A stretch of DNA of 43,170 nucleotides. Source: Ilumatobacteraceae bacterium (lineage in GTDB: Bacteria; Actinomycetota; Acidimicrobiia; Acidimicrobiales; Ilumatobacteraceae). How positions within the stretch are numbered: position 1 is the stretch's first letter; the number at the start of each line of letters is the position of its first letter. Below, in pieces: positions 1 through 7,969 of this stretch. A program made the translations under genes and the position numbers. The stretch spans positions 1 to 43,170 of the forward strand of contig JAJTEQ010000023.1 of assembly GCA_021298195.1 (NCBI GenBank), given 5' to 3'. The notes under the pieces are model-generated. The model saw only the letters and a list, made by a program, of their open reading frames with translations, was not told the DNA's origin and did not search any database.

Positions 1-474
1 TCCCGCTTCGGCGAGATCGTCACCGAGGGCCAGGGCAACCTCGGCCATCGCGGCGGCGTCGGTCCAGATGTGCGGGTCGCCATCGGCGTGCTCGTCGCCC
101 GAATTCTCCGCGGAACTGGCGATAACATCGACGTGATCGGCCGCCTCGAAGATGCGAACTCCGCCGTCACGCGCCGCATCGATCGCCTCGTCCAACGACT
201 CCTCCAGATGCAGACCGTTGATCACCACGATGTCGGCGTTCGACAAGGCCTCGATCTCCTTGGGTGAGGCCTCCCAACCGTGCGGGTCGACACCGTTGGG
301 CATCAACACCGTCACCTCGGCGGCATCCCCCACGATCTCGGTGACCAGTGCGCCCAGGATCGGGGTGCTGACCACCACCGACCGTCGATCCGATGTCTCG
401 CCGTCGGATTCACCGCCACAGGCGGCCAGAGCCAGAACCGATACGACGAAGTAGGAGATGCGAGGCGACGTCAT
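1..474 (-). CDS. Zinc/manganese-type ABC transporter substrate-binding lipoprotein (ZnuA/TroA family), 3' end outside window
   Basis: The first 158 codons are visible; the gene runs off the left edge. The N terminus is a lipoprotein signal ending in LALAAC with Cys19 as the lipidated residue, so the protein is predicted to be membrane-anchored outside the cell. The mature part has the cluster A-1 metal-binding hallmarks: STPILGALVTEIVGD, then DPHGWEASPKEIEAL with a ligand-type His, and a short acidic/His stretch ending in GDPHIWTD. The family captures Zn, Mn or Fe for an ABC permease. Which metal cannot be decided from sequence alone, but a Fur-family box with Zur-like spacing covers the promoter, which favours zinc. 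The ATG at 474 was chosen because the upstream ATG frame hits a stop and a TATCAT -10 sits 6 nt before it. Confidence 0.85.
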   Translation of the reverse strand, partial: MTSPRISYFVVSVLALAACGGESDGETSDRRSVVVSTPILGALVTEIVGDAAEVTVLMPNGVDPHGWEASPKEIEALSNADIVVINGLHLEESLDEAIDAARDGGVRIFEAADHVDVIASSAENSGDEHADGDPHIWTDAAAMAEVALALGDDLAEAG

Positions 475-480
475 GAGTTT

Positions 481-486
481 ATGATA
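481..486 (-). promoter_or_regulatory. Candidate -10 box (TATCAT) of the metal-binding lipoprotein gene
   Basis: On the minus strand TATCAT is followed by exactly 6 nt and then the ATG at 474. This matches the actinobacterial TAnnnT pattern with transcription starting at or next to the start codon, giving a leaderless mRNA. No Shine-Dalgarno sequence is present, which fits. Confidence 0.45.
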
Positions 487-496
487 ATGATTCTCA
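482..496. promoter_or_regulatory. Fur-family operator (Zur/Fur-like 7-1-7 box)
   Basis: TGATAATGATTCTCA is a 7-1-7 inverted repeat with a single mismatched pair relative to the classic Fur/Zur/PerR consensus TGATAATNATTATCA. It overlaps the proposed -10 (481-486) of the minus-strand metal-binding lipoprotein gene and ends 62 bp before the divergent aminotransferase start. Repression by occlusion of the -10 is the simplest reading. Zur is the likeliest regulator given the target, but Fur or a Mn-responsive member is possible. Confidence 0.7.
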
Positions 497-545
497 TTCG
501 TGTTCGCAACTCATCCGTGATCGCTCGCGGTTCGGACCACAGAAC

Positions 546-551
546 TACCGT
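546..551 (+). promoter_or_regulatory. Candidate -10 box (TACCGT) for the aminotransferase
   Basis: TACCGT is followed by 6 nt and then the ATG at 558, the same spacing seen before several other genes in the window. No ribosome binding site precedes the ATG, consistent with a leaderless transcript. Confidence 0.4.
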
Positions 552-557
552 TGCCCC

Positions 558-1790
558 ATGGCCTCCGCCTTCCTCCACCCCTTCGCCAAGCCCTTCGCCA
601 AGCCCACCAAGAGCGACTTCATCACCCTCGTGAGGGGCCAGGGAGCGGTGGTCTACGACGACCGGGGCAACGAGTACATCGACGGCATGGCCAGCCTCTG
701 GTACTGCGCCGTCGGCCACGGCCGTTCCGACATCGCCGCGGCCATCGGCCGTCAGGCCGGCACCCTGGCCGCGTATTCCACGTTCGACCCGTTCACCAAC
801 GCCCCCGCCGAGCAGCTGGCCGAGGTTCTGGTCGACATCGCCCCGATGGCGGACTCGCGGGTCTTTTTCACGTCGTCCGGCTCCGAGGCCGTCGACACCG
901 CCATGAAGTTGTCGCGCCTGGCGCACATCCAGGCCGGTCATCCGGACAAGACCCTCATCATCTCGCGACAGCGCGGCTATCACGGCACCGCGTACGGCGG
1001 CACCAGCGCCCAGGGCATCGCCCCCAACCGCGAGGGCTACGCGCCGTACGTGGGCGACGTGATGCAGGTACCCGCCGACGACGTGGAGGCGTTGGCGTCC
1101 TCGATGTCGCAACACGGTTCGACCATCGCCGCGGTGTTGGTCGAACCGCTCCAGGGTGCCGGCGGCGTGTACCCGCCCACCGAGGGGTATCTCGAGTCGG
1201 TTCGTCGCCTGTGCGATCAGCACGGCGCGCACCTCATCTACGACGAGGTCATCTCCGGATTCGGTCGGCTCGGCCAGTGGTTCGCCGCTCATCGCTACGA
1301 CGTGCGACCCGACATGGTGACCTTCGCCAAGGCCGTCACCTCCGGATACCAACCCTTGGGCGGAGTGTTCGTCGGCCCCGCGGTTCGCGCGGCCCTCGAG
1401 AGCGACCCGAACTTCTTCCTGCGCACGGGCTTCACCTACTCGGGTCATCCCACGGCGTGCGTGGCGGCGCTGACGAATCTCGACATCATGAAGCGCGAGG
1501 GATTGGTGGCGCGGGCGCACCACGTCGGCGAGCGACTGGCGAGTGGCCTCAGAGCACTCGCCCACGATGGCTCGGTTGCGTCCGTGCGCGGAGATGGTGC
1601 GGTCTGGGCCGTCGGCCATCACCCGGGAGTGGACGCCTTCGCGGTGCGCGACGCGATGTTGCGCCACGGCGTGATCACCCGCGCCATCGGCACCGACACC
1701 AACGCGTTCTGTCCGCCGCTCGTGATCCACGACCATCAGGTGGACCGGATCGTCGACGCCCTGGCTTCGGCACTGAAGGAAGTGGCATGA
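558..1790 (+). CDS. Class III PLP-dependent aminotransferase (omega-transaminase type)
   Basis: The 410-residue protein has the fold-type I class III layout: an N-terminal GNEYIDGMASLWYCAVGHG segment, phosphate-binding SSGSEAVDTAMKL, the aromatic-stacking YHG, the DEVISGFGRLG segment with the conserved Asp that contacts the PLP pyridine nitrogen, and FAKAVTSGYQPLGG with the Schiff-base Lys. The family moves amino groups between primary amines or omega-amino acids and keto acids or aldehydes in the cytosol; the substrate cannot be told from sequence. Its stop codon overlaps the next start (ATGA at 1787-1790), so it is probably co-translated with a P450, suggesting amination or deamination of an oxidised product. 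It is slightly shorter than the usual 430-460 residues, with no motif missing. Confidence 0.9.
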   Translation: MASAFLHPFAKPFAKPTKSDFITLVRGQGAVVYDDRGNEYIDGMASLWYCAVGHGRSDIAAAIGRQAGTLAAYSTFDPFTNAPAEQLAEVLVDIAPMADSRVFFTSSGSEAVDTAMKLSRLAHIQAGHPDKTLIISRQRGYHGTAYGGTSAQGIAPNREGYAPYVGDVMQVPADDVEALASSMSQHGSTIAAVLVEPLQGAGGVYPPTEGYLESVRRLCDQHGAHLIYDEVISGFGRLGQWFAAHRYDVRPDMVTFAKAVTSGYQPLGGVFVGPAVRAALESDPNFFLRTGFTYSGHPTACVAALTNLDIMKREGLVARAHHVGERLASGLRALAHDGSVASVRGDGAVWAVGHHPGVDAFAVRDAMLRHGVITRAIGTDTNAFCPPLVIHDHQVDRIVDALASALKEVA

Positions 1791-3016
1791 GCGTCACCGA
1801 TCCCGCTCTCGCCGTCTTCACCCCGTTGGACCCGGCCTTTCGAGCCAACCCCTATCCGTTCTACGCCGCTCTGCGCGAACACGATCCCGTTCATCGCACG
1901 GGCGACGTGGTCATCCTCACCCGCTACGAGGACGTCGCGTACACGTTGCGCAGCAACGACTTCAGTCGTGACATCGAAGCGAACGGTAACGAGCCGACCG
2001 ATCCGTTGTCGCGGGCCAAGCGCGAGCGACGTCGCAGTCGTAATTCGTCCAAGACCATCTTGAACCTGGACCCGCCCGACCACACGCGACTGCGGCGTCT
2101 GGTGAGCAAGGCGTTCACCCCTTCCTCCATCGAGAACCTGCGTCCGCGGGTTCAGCATCTCGTGGACGACGTGCTCGACCGCGCCCACGCTCGTGGTGGA
2201 ATGGAACTGATCGACGAGTTGGCCTTCCCCATCCCGTTCCAGGTCATCTCCGATCTGCTCGACATGCCCGTCGATCGGGCCGACGAGTTGCGCGACTGGA
2301 GCCAGGTCATCACGTTCGCCCTCGAGCCCGCTTCCACGATGGAGGATCTGGCCGAGGTCGACAAGGCGTTCGCCCAACTGATCCCCTACCTGTTCGAGAT
2401 CATCGAGGACCGTCGTCGACACCCCGGCGACGACTTGCTGTCGGCCCTCATCGCGGTCGAGGACGACGGCGACAATCTGGACCCGGCCGAACTGATCTCG
2501 TTCGTGGTCCTGTTGTACATCGCCGGTCACGAGACGACCGTGAACCTCATCGGCAACTCGGTGAACGCGTTGCTGAAGCACCCCGACCAACTGTCGGCTT
2601 GGTACCAGAACCCGGATCTCGGCGTTCGCGCGGTCGACGAACTACTGCGTTTCGACGGCCCGGTGCAGCAAACGGTCCGAGTACCCATGGTTCCCGTCCA
2701 CTACGAGACCGCCGCCGGCCGTGTCACCGTCGAACCCGGCACCGTCGTCACCACCGTGCTCGGTGCGGGCAATCATGATCCGTCGATGTTCGACGTACCC
2801 GGTCGACTGATGCTCGATCGCGCGAACGCCGGGCGCCACCTGGCTTTCGCCGCCGGCATTCACTATTGCCTCGGATCGAACCTGGCCAAACTCGAAGCCG
2901 AAGTGGCGGTGGGTTCACTCGTGCGCCGTTTCCCGACCATGCGCTCGGTCGGTGACATCACCTGGCGCGACCGACTCACGATTCGCGGAGTCGATCGACT
3001 CGGCCTCGAGTTCTGA
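1787..3016 (+). CDS. Cytochrome P450 (bacterial class I type), copy 1
   Basis: This 409-residue soluble monooxygenase shows all P450 hallmarks: a C-helix region with HTRLRRLVSKAFTP, the oxygen-activating I-helix AGHETT, the K-helix ExxR within DELLRF, and the heme-ligand loop FAAGIHYCLGSNLAKLE with Cys361. It is predicted to insert one oxygen atom into a hydrophobic substrate using electrons from a ferredoxin and reductase, neither of which is encoded nearby. The start was set at 1787 because the ATG overlaps the aminotransferase stop and gives a normal N terminus about 18 residues before the NPYPFY segment. The end lies one base from the convergent SDR stop. Confidence 0.93.
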   Translation: MSVTDPALAVFTPLDPAFRANPYPFYAALREHDPVHRTGDVVILTRYEDVAYTLRSNDFSRDIEANGNEPTDPLSRAKRERRRSRNSSKTILNLDPPDHTRLRRLVSKAFTPSSIENLRPRVQHLVDDVLDRAHARGGMELIDELAFPIPFQVISDLLDMPVDRADELRDWSQVITFALEPASTMEDLAEVDKAFAQLIPYLFEIIEDRRRHPGDDLLSALIAVEDDGDNLDPAELISFVVLLYIAGHETTVNLIGNSVNALLKHPDQLSAWYQNPDLGVRAVDELLRFDGPVQQTVRVPMVPVHYETAAGRVTVEPGTVVTTVLGAGNHDPSMFDVPGRLMLDRANAGRHLAFAAGIHYCLGSNLAKLEAEVAVGSLVRRFPTMRSVGDITWRDRLTIRGVDRLGLEF

Positions 3017-3017
3017 C

Positions 3018-3836
3018 TCAGCGTCGAATGCGACCCGGGTACGCCGGAGCCAGATTGCCGTTCTCGTCGCGGACGTCGAATTGCTCCGAGATGTCCTCGA
3101 CCCACTGGATCGTTCCCGAGCGCTCCATCAGATCCGGTGCCACCGCCAGAGCGGCGATGGCGCGACCGACACCGAGCGTCGTTTGCGCCGTCGAGAGGTC
3201 GCTGCCCCGCTTGCCCGCCCACTCCAGGATGAACTCGGTGGCCACGGAACCCGGGTAGATCGAACAGCACGCGATGCCCTTGGGCTTCAGTTCGAGGGCC
3301 ATGTCAGCGCTCAGGCGATCGAGGCCGGCCTTGCCGGCTCCGTAGGAAGAACTGAAGTGGTACGAACTGCCGCCGGGTGACGACACGTTCATGATGGATC
3401 CGCCGGGGCCACCCTCGAACAGCAGCGGCGCCGCGTGCCACGACGCGACGTAATGCGCGCGCAGACCGATGCCCACCTGATCGTCCCAGATGCTGATCGG
3501 GTGTTCCCAGAATCCTCCGCCCCACGCGGGCGGGTCGGGAATCTTGTAGACGTTGTTCACCAACACGTGGATCTTGCCCGCCTCGGTGCGCACGCGATCG
3601 AACAGCTCGGCGATCTGGCGGTCGTCACCGTGATCGACCTTCACGGGAATTCCGACGCCTCCGGCGTCGTTCACCATTTTCGCGGTCGTGTCGATGGTGA
3701 GCGGACCATCACCGGTGTTGCGACCGGTGATGTAGACCGTGGCACCCATTTCGGCCAGGGCGATGGCCGTTCCCCGACCGATGCCGCGGCTGGATCCGGT
3801 GACGACGGCGACCTTGCCACTCAAACGGCCACTCAC
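3018..3836 (-). CDS. Short-chain dehydrogenase/reductase, DHRS1-like
   Basis: This is a 272-residue NAD(P)-dependent oxidoreductase. Visible features are GKVAVVTGSSRGIGRG (TGxxxGIG dinucleotide site), VLVNNVY in place of the common NNAG, a catalytic Ser in NVSSPGGSS, and SSYGAGKAGLDRL (YxxxK). The FWEHPISIWDD block and the SSPGG pattern resemble the DHRS1 branch of the classical SDRs. The GTG start overlaps the upstream P450 stop by 4 nt (GTGA at 3833-3836), so the two are translationally coupled; a TTG 12 nt further in is a possible alternative. It is likely to oxidise the alcohol made by the P450 or reduce a ketone; the direction is not known. Confidence 0.88.
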   Translation of the reverse strand: MSGRLSGKVAVVTGSSRGIGRGTAIALAEMGATVYITGRNTGDGPLTIDTTAKMVNDAGGVGIPVKVDHGDDRQIAELFDRVRTEAGKIHVLVNNVYKIPDPPAWGGGFWEHPISIWDDQVGIGLRAHYVASWHAAPLLFEGGPGGSIMNVSSPGGSSYHFSSSYGAGKAGLDRLSADMALELKPKGIACCSIYPGSVATEFILEWAGKRGSDLSTAQTTLGVGRAIAALAVAPDLMERSGTIQWVEDISEQFDVRDENGNLAPAYPGRIRR

Positions 3837-5104
3837 TTGGACACCTTGGCCGGGGTGAACTCGATCTCGAGGTCGGTGAGGCCGCGCAACATGAAGCTGG
3901 GAAAGTACTGGAACTTGTTGTTCGACGTGAGAGAGATGGTGTCGAGCCGCTTCGACAGCTCCTCGGCCGCCACCTTGCCCTCGAGCCGCGAGAGGTTCGC
4001 TCCGAGACAGAAGTGGATGCCCTTTCCGAAGGCCAGGTTGTCGCGCAGGTGCTCGCGATCGGGGTCGAAGGCATCGGGCTCGTCGTACAGATCCTCGTCC
4101 CGATTGGCCGAGGCGAACACGATGATGATGCGCTGACCCTTCTTCAGGTCGACGCCACCGAGCGTGGTGTCCTTGGTGACGACGCGCCACATTCCCTGGG
4201 TCGGGGTGGACAGCCGCAACGTCTCCTCCATCACGCGTTCCGCGCGACTCGGGTCGGCCTTCAACTTCGCCCACTCGTCGGGGTTCTCGGCCAGCAAGCG
4301 GATCATCTCGGTGAGCGTCTTGGTGGTGGTCTCGTTTCCGGCCACCAGGAGCTGCTGGACGATGCTCAGCATCTCGGGCATGTCGAGCTGGCGATTGTCG
4401 ATGACCTCGGGATCGTCGTCGTCGATGGTGGCGTTCAACAAGTTCGTCAGCAGATCGTCCTGCGGGTTCGTGCGACGAAGTTCCAACTGCTCGGCGAAGT
4501 AGTGCTGGAACTCGTTCACGCCGTACTCGGCCTTGATGCGATCGTCGATCGAGATGTTGGTTCCGATACCCGCGATGGAGTCGTCGGACCAACGCTTGAA
4601 ATCGGCCAAACGGTCGTCGGGAACGTTCAGGGCCTTGGCGATCACGCGCACCGGCAGCGGCACCGCGAACTCCTTCACGAACTCGATACGCCCCTTGTCG
4701 ATCCAGGACTCGATGAGTCCCACGGTGATCTCGCGCACCACCGGCTCCATCTCGGCGATGACCTTGGGGTGGAACGCCCGCGAGACCAAGCGGCGATATC
4801 GCGTGTGCTCGGGCTGGTCGGCCGTGAGCATCGTGGGCACGCGCGGGTAACCCTTCGACATCACCTCGGCGAACCGTTCGCGCTCGGGGCCGCTGAGCGG
4901 CATGCCCGCACCACCGAACATCGACGAGAACGTCTGGGGGTCGCGCAGAACCTGCATCACCAGATCGTGCTTGGTGACCATGTGCACCCCGATGCTGGCC
5001 ACCGCGTGCACGGGAGCCTCCTCGCGCATCTTGGCGTAGTGCGGGAACGGGCACTGTTGCGTGGTGGGATCGAAGGGATTGAAGTTGGAAATGTCGACGC
5101 TCAT
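3833..5104 (-). CDS. Cytochrome P450, copy 2
   Basis: The 423-residue P450 has HTRYRRLVSRAFHP, the I-helix AGNETTT (Asn instead of the more common His/Asp before the Glu), the ExxR in EETLRL, and the heme loop FGKGIHFCLGANLSRLE with Cys366. N-terminal NFNPFDPTTQQCPFPHYAKM is typical of actinobacterial steroid/isoprenoid-type P450s, but the substrate is not determinable. A GGAGA ribosome binding site precedes the ATG at 5104. It follows the LLM oxidoreductase gene after a 50-nt gap that contains a short tandem duplication, and it is coupled to the SDR downstream. Confidence 0.93.
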   Translation of the reverse strand: MSVDISNFNPFDPTTQQCPFPHYAKMREEAPVHAVASIGVHMVTKHDLVMQVLRDPQTFSSMFGGAGMPLSGPERERFAEVMSKGYPRVPTMLTADQPEHTRYRRLVSRAFHPKVIAEMEPVVREITVGLIESWIDKGRIEFVKEFAVPLPVRVIAKALNVPDDRLADFKRWSDDSIAGIGTNISIDDRIKAEYGVNEFQHYFAEQLELRRTNPQDDLLTNLLNATIDDDDPEVIDNRQLDMPEMLSIVQQLLVAGNETTTKTLTEMIRLLAENPDEWAKLKADPSRAERVMEETLRLSTPTQGMWRVVTKDTTLGGVDLKKGQRIIIVFASANRDEDLYDEPDAFDPDREHLRDNLAFGKGIHFCLGANLSRLEGKVAAEELSKRLDTISLTSNNKFQYFPSFMLRGLTDLEIEFTPAKVSK

Positions 5105-5130
5105 CGGTTTCTCCGTGTCATTTGGTGTCG

Positions 5131-5161
5131 GGGTTCGTCACTTGGTTGGGTTCGTCACTTG
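5131..5161. repeat. 14-bp direct repeat with 17-bp period across the LLM gene stop
   Basis: GGGTTCGTCACTTG occurs at 5131-5144 and again at 5148-5161. The second copy contains the end of the LLM oxidoreductase gene, including its stop codon (5155-5157). It looks like a small tandem duplication of the gene end rather than a binding site. Confidence 0.7.
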
Positions 5162-6126
5162 CCGGTGAGTCGTTCGACGACGGGAGCGACCGCGTCGATC
5201 ACCGACGCCCCGAACGACACGTAGCTGATACCGAAGCGCTCGCGTCGCTCGACGATGCGGTCGCAGATCTCGTCGATCGAACCGATCAACGCGTTGGGGT
5301 GCTCGGCCAACACCTCCGGCGTCATGCCGAACATGGGGGCCATCTTCGCGCGGGTTCCCTCACCATCCGGGGTGACGATGGTGAAGTACGCGGCGATCTC
5401 GATCTCGATGTCGGAGAAACGGCTACCCGCGCCCTCTTTCACCCACTGGATCTTCTGGTCGGTCAATTCGGCCGTCGAGGACCCGATGCCGTCGGGACCC
5501 AACTTGCCCGAGGAGTTGTTGAAGTTGAGGCTCACGATGTCGGCTTCGCGACCCGCGATGGTGAGCACGCGCTTGGCGCCGCCACCGATCATCAACGGCG
5601 GACCCGGCTTGCGCACCGGCTTGGGAACCGCCTCGAAGCCGACCGCGTGAACGTGACGACCGTCGATGTTCAGTTCGCCGTCGGCGAAGGAGGCCCGCAA
5701 CAGGCCGATGACTTCCTCCATGCGGTCGATGCGCACACCCGCCTTGTCGAACGGGATGCCCATCGCCTCGTACTCGTTCTGCAACCAGCCGGCGCCGATG
5801 CCCAATTCCAGGCGTCCCTCGGAGAAGAAATCAAGGGTGGCGGCTTCCTTGGCCAGCATCACCGGATTGCGATAGTCGACGCACAACACGCGACAACCGA
5901 CCTTGATGGTCTCGGTGGCCTCGGCGGCCACCGCCATGGCCGGAATGGCCGCCACGGTCTGCACGGGGTGACCGGTGGCGTTCAACGCCGGGCCCGGTCC
6001 GATGACGTGATCGGCCAGATGGAACGAGGAGAACCCCATCGACTCGGCCTTGCGGGCCAGATCGCGCCAATCCTTGGCCGATGCCGGTGCGTAGGCCTGC
6101 AATCCGAAGCGGAACGGCTTGCTCAT
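5155..6126 (-). CDS. LLM-class (luciferase-like) F420-dependent oxidoreductase
   Basis: This 323-residue TIM-barrel protein begins FRFGLQAYAPASAKDWRDLA and carries FHLADHVIGPGP near residue 40, a CRVLCVDYRNPVMLAKEAATLD block, and GRLELGIGAGW, all typical of bacterial luciferase-like monooxygenases of the F420-dependent actinobacterial branch, possibly the MSMEG_2516-like group. Such enzymes transfer hydride between F420 and organic substrates; use of F420 rather than FMN is inferred from the family. The start at 6126 overlaps the stop of the upstream PEP-utilising-domain gene (ATGA), so the two are co-translated. An in-frame extension upstream is only the shadow of that gene. Confidence 0.88.
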   Translation of the reverse strand: MSKPFRFGLQAYAPASAKDWRDLARKAESMGFSSFHLADHVIGPGPALNATGHPVQTVAAIPAMAVAAEATETIKVGCRVLCVDYRNPVMLAKEAATLDFFSEGRLELGIGAGWLQNEYEAMGIPFDKAGVRIDRMEEVIGLLRASFADGELNIDGRHVHAVGFEAVPKPVRKPGPPLMIGGGAKRVLTIAGREADIVSLNFNNSSGKLGPDGIGSSTAELTDQKIQWVKEGAGSRFSDIEIEIAAYFTIVTPDGEGTRAKMAPMFGMTPEVLAEHPNALIGSIDEICDRIVERRERFGISYVSFGASVIDAVAPVVERLTGK

Positions 6127-7865
6127 GCGGGCACCTCCAGCACGGTCACGGCGCCGGTGTCGCCGTTGACCTCGATCAACGAACCACTGACGATGCGCAA
6201 GGTGGCGTCGGTCGCCGACACCACGCACGGAAGCCCCAGTTCACGACTGACGATGATGGCGTGGCTGATGGCCGCACCGACGTTGACCACCACCGCACCA
6301 CACGACATGAACAACGGCGTCCACGCCGGGTCGGTGTTGGGGGCGATCAGCACGTCGCCGGGCTCCAGTTCGCCGGGATCCGACGGATCGAGCACCACGC
6401 GGGCCCGACCGACGTACACACCGGTGCACCCGGGCACGCCCTGCACGACGTCACCCACGACCGCCTTCGTCGCCGAGCCCTGCCCCTTCTTCTTGTACTC
6501 CGAGAGCGGGGGCACCAAGCCGTTCTTGATGAAGAACGGCGGCTCCAACTTCTGCAGTTCCTGCCATTGCGCGTGACGCTGCGCCAAGGTGTCCTTTATC
6601 GACGCACCATCGAACAGGAACTGATCGAGCTCGGACTCCAGCAAGGCGAACACGTGATGCGGGTCCGCCAACGAACCCTCGGCCGCACGGCGACGACCCA
6701 ATTCGCGGAACACCATGCGCACCTCGTGCAGGGCGCGGATGATGTTGGTCTTGGTGCGCTCACGGATGGCCATCTGGTTGGCCGCCACGAGGGCGCCCTC
6801 GAACTGACCGGCCAACTCCTCGCCGAGCGGCTTCACCAGAGCACGCACCTCGTCGGTGAGTCGACGACGTTCGTCGGCCATGCGCTTGTTCCGACTGGTG
6901 GGCGATTCGGCGTCACTCTGCAGACGGATGCGATCGATCGCCGCCAAGGCGATCTCGGGTTTGGTCTCCCAGGTGTCGGCGCTGATCTCCCATTCGTTGG
7001 GTCCGCGCGAACCGAACTCCACCAGGAACTGATCGAATTCGGCGACCCACTTCTTGGCGCCGGCGTCGGACGACGCCCGCAAGCGACCGAGCAATCCGGT
7101 CACACCGGCCGCGAATTCCTTGCTGACCGCCGCGGACGCGTTCGCCGATCGCGAGAGTTCCCACATTCGGTAGCTCGGTTCGGCCGAGTCCACCTCGCCG
7201 ATGCCGGCGATCAACTTCATCGCGGTCTCGGGCTGCCCGATGGCGGCGCACACCGCTCCCAGGACACCCGGAGCGATGGCCGAGTCCGACGACGGTGGGG
7301 TGTGGCTGTCGAACAACTTGCGCAACATCGGTTGCAACATGCGTGCGCGGGCCAGCAGGCCGGCGTCGCTCAAACTGGTCAGGTCGGGCCGACCGGCGCG
7401 CAGAGCGATGGTCAGTTCCTTCTCGGCGTCGACTTCGGGGATGGAAGTGGTGGTCATCACGAAACCGAGGTGGGCGAGAATTCCCTCCACCAGATCCGGA
7501 CGCTCGTCGAGCGGGTGGGCCTCGTACGGAGGAACCTCGGGATGATCGCCGAAGAACGCCAGGTCGAGCTGTTCGACCGTCAGCAACGGACTGCGCACCG
7601 CCTGCATGCGCACGTTGGCCAGGTTGATGTAGAAGTAGCCGGCGAAGAAGCCGCAGACCTCGGGCTCGCCATCGGTGAACTCGTCGAAGGTGTAGTTGCC
7701 GCCCCGCACGTAGCCGTCACGCCACCCGAGCAGGATTCCGTTCTCCCAGCAGAACTGCTGGCTCAACGGGCTCGCCGACGAACTCAGAACCTCGCCGGCG
7801 TTCGCGCGCGTGTAATGAGGCCACCGCTTGCTCGGCGCCCGGTCGGTGATCCAACGATCGGCCAT
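6123..7865 (-). CDS. PEP-utilising enzyme mobile-domain protein lacking the ATP-grasp half
   Basis: The 580-residue protein ends in a PEP-utilising-enzyme mobile (phosphohistidine) domain: IAPNTDPAWTPLF, then GAAISHAIIVSRELGLP with the phosphorylatable His535, then IEVNGDTGAVTVL. The rest, about residues 1-480, is mostly predicted helical and includes aromatic-rich segments such as SKRWPHYTRANAGEV near the start. PPDK, PEP synthase and rifampicin phosphotransferase also carry an N-terminal ATP-grasp domain; no ATP-binding domain is recognisable here. It may need a separate ATP-grasp partner encoded elsewhere, or act in another way. It leads the operon with the LLM oxidoreductase. A GGGGGAGA ribosome binding site precedes the ATG, and a 20-bp palindrome lies 41 bp upstream. 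Confidence 0.8.
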   Translation of the reverse strand: MADRWITDRAPSKRWPHYTRANAGEVLSSSASPLSQQFCWENGILLGWRDGYVRGGNYTFDEFTDGEPEVCGFFAGYFYINLANVRMQAVRSPLLTVEQLDLAFFGDHPEVPPYEAHPLDERPDLVEGILAHLGFVMTTTSIPEVDAEKELTIALRAGRPDLTSLSDAGLLARARMLQPMLRKLFDSHTPPSSDSAIAPGVLGAVCAAIGQPETAMKLIAGIGEVDSAEPSYRMWELSRSANASAAVSKEFAAGVTGLLGRLRASSDAGAKKWVAEFDQFLVEFGSRGPNEWEISADTWETKPEIALAAIDRIRLQSDAESPTSRNKRMADERRRLTDEVRALVKPLGEELAGQFEGALVAANQMAIRERTKTNIIRALHEVRMVFRELGRRRAAEGSLADPHHVFALLESELDQFLFDGASIKDTLAQRHAQWQELQKLEPPFFIKNGLVPPLSEYKKKGQGSATKAVVGDVVQGVPGCTGVYVGRARVVLDPSDPGELEPGDVLIAPNTDPAWTPLFMSCGAVVVNVGAAISHAIIVSRELGLPCVVSATDATLRIVSGSLIEVNGDTGAVTVLEVPA

Positions 7866-7905
7866 GTCTCCCCCTGTCCCCCGAACCTGCCGGTTCGCTC
7901 AGGAG

Positions 7906-7911
7906 AAACTA
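7906..7911 (-). promoter_or_regulatory. Candidate -10 box (TAGTTT) for the 7865-leading operon
   Basis: TAGTTT on the minus strand overlaps one arm of the 7907-7926 operator and would start transcription near 7899, leaving a leader of about 34 nt with a good ribosome binding site. No convincing -35 box is visible. Confidence 0.35.
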
Positions 7912-7926
7912 ACCGACCGATTAGTT
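7907..7926. promoter_or_regulatory. 20-bp palindromic operator, copy A (TetR-type)
   Basis: The sequence AACTAACCGACCGATTAGTT has perfect 6-bp outer arms (AACTAA/TTAGTT) and an inner YCGRYCGR core. It shares the arms and most of the core with the palindrome at 9310-9329. Length, symmetry and position over a putative -10 are typical of TetR-family repressor sites. No regulator gene lies in the window. Confidence 0.65.
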
Positions 7927-7969
7927 CCAGCGCCATGCCGACGGTCGTCGCCGACCCGAACCGAGCCGG

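Noticed and set aside
3018-5054. Single 678-residue minus-strand protein spanning P450 and SDR
   Set aside because: Its first 400 residues are an out-of-frame reading of the P450; the SDR begins at the GTG overlapping the P450 stop.
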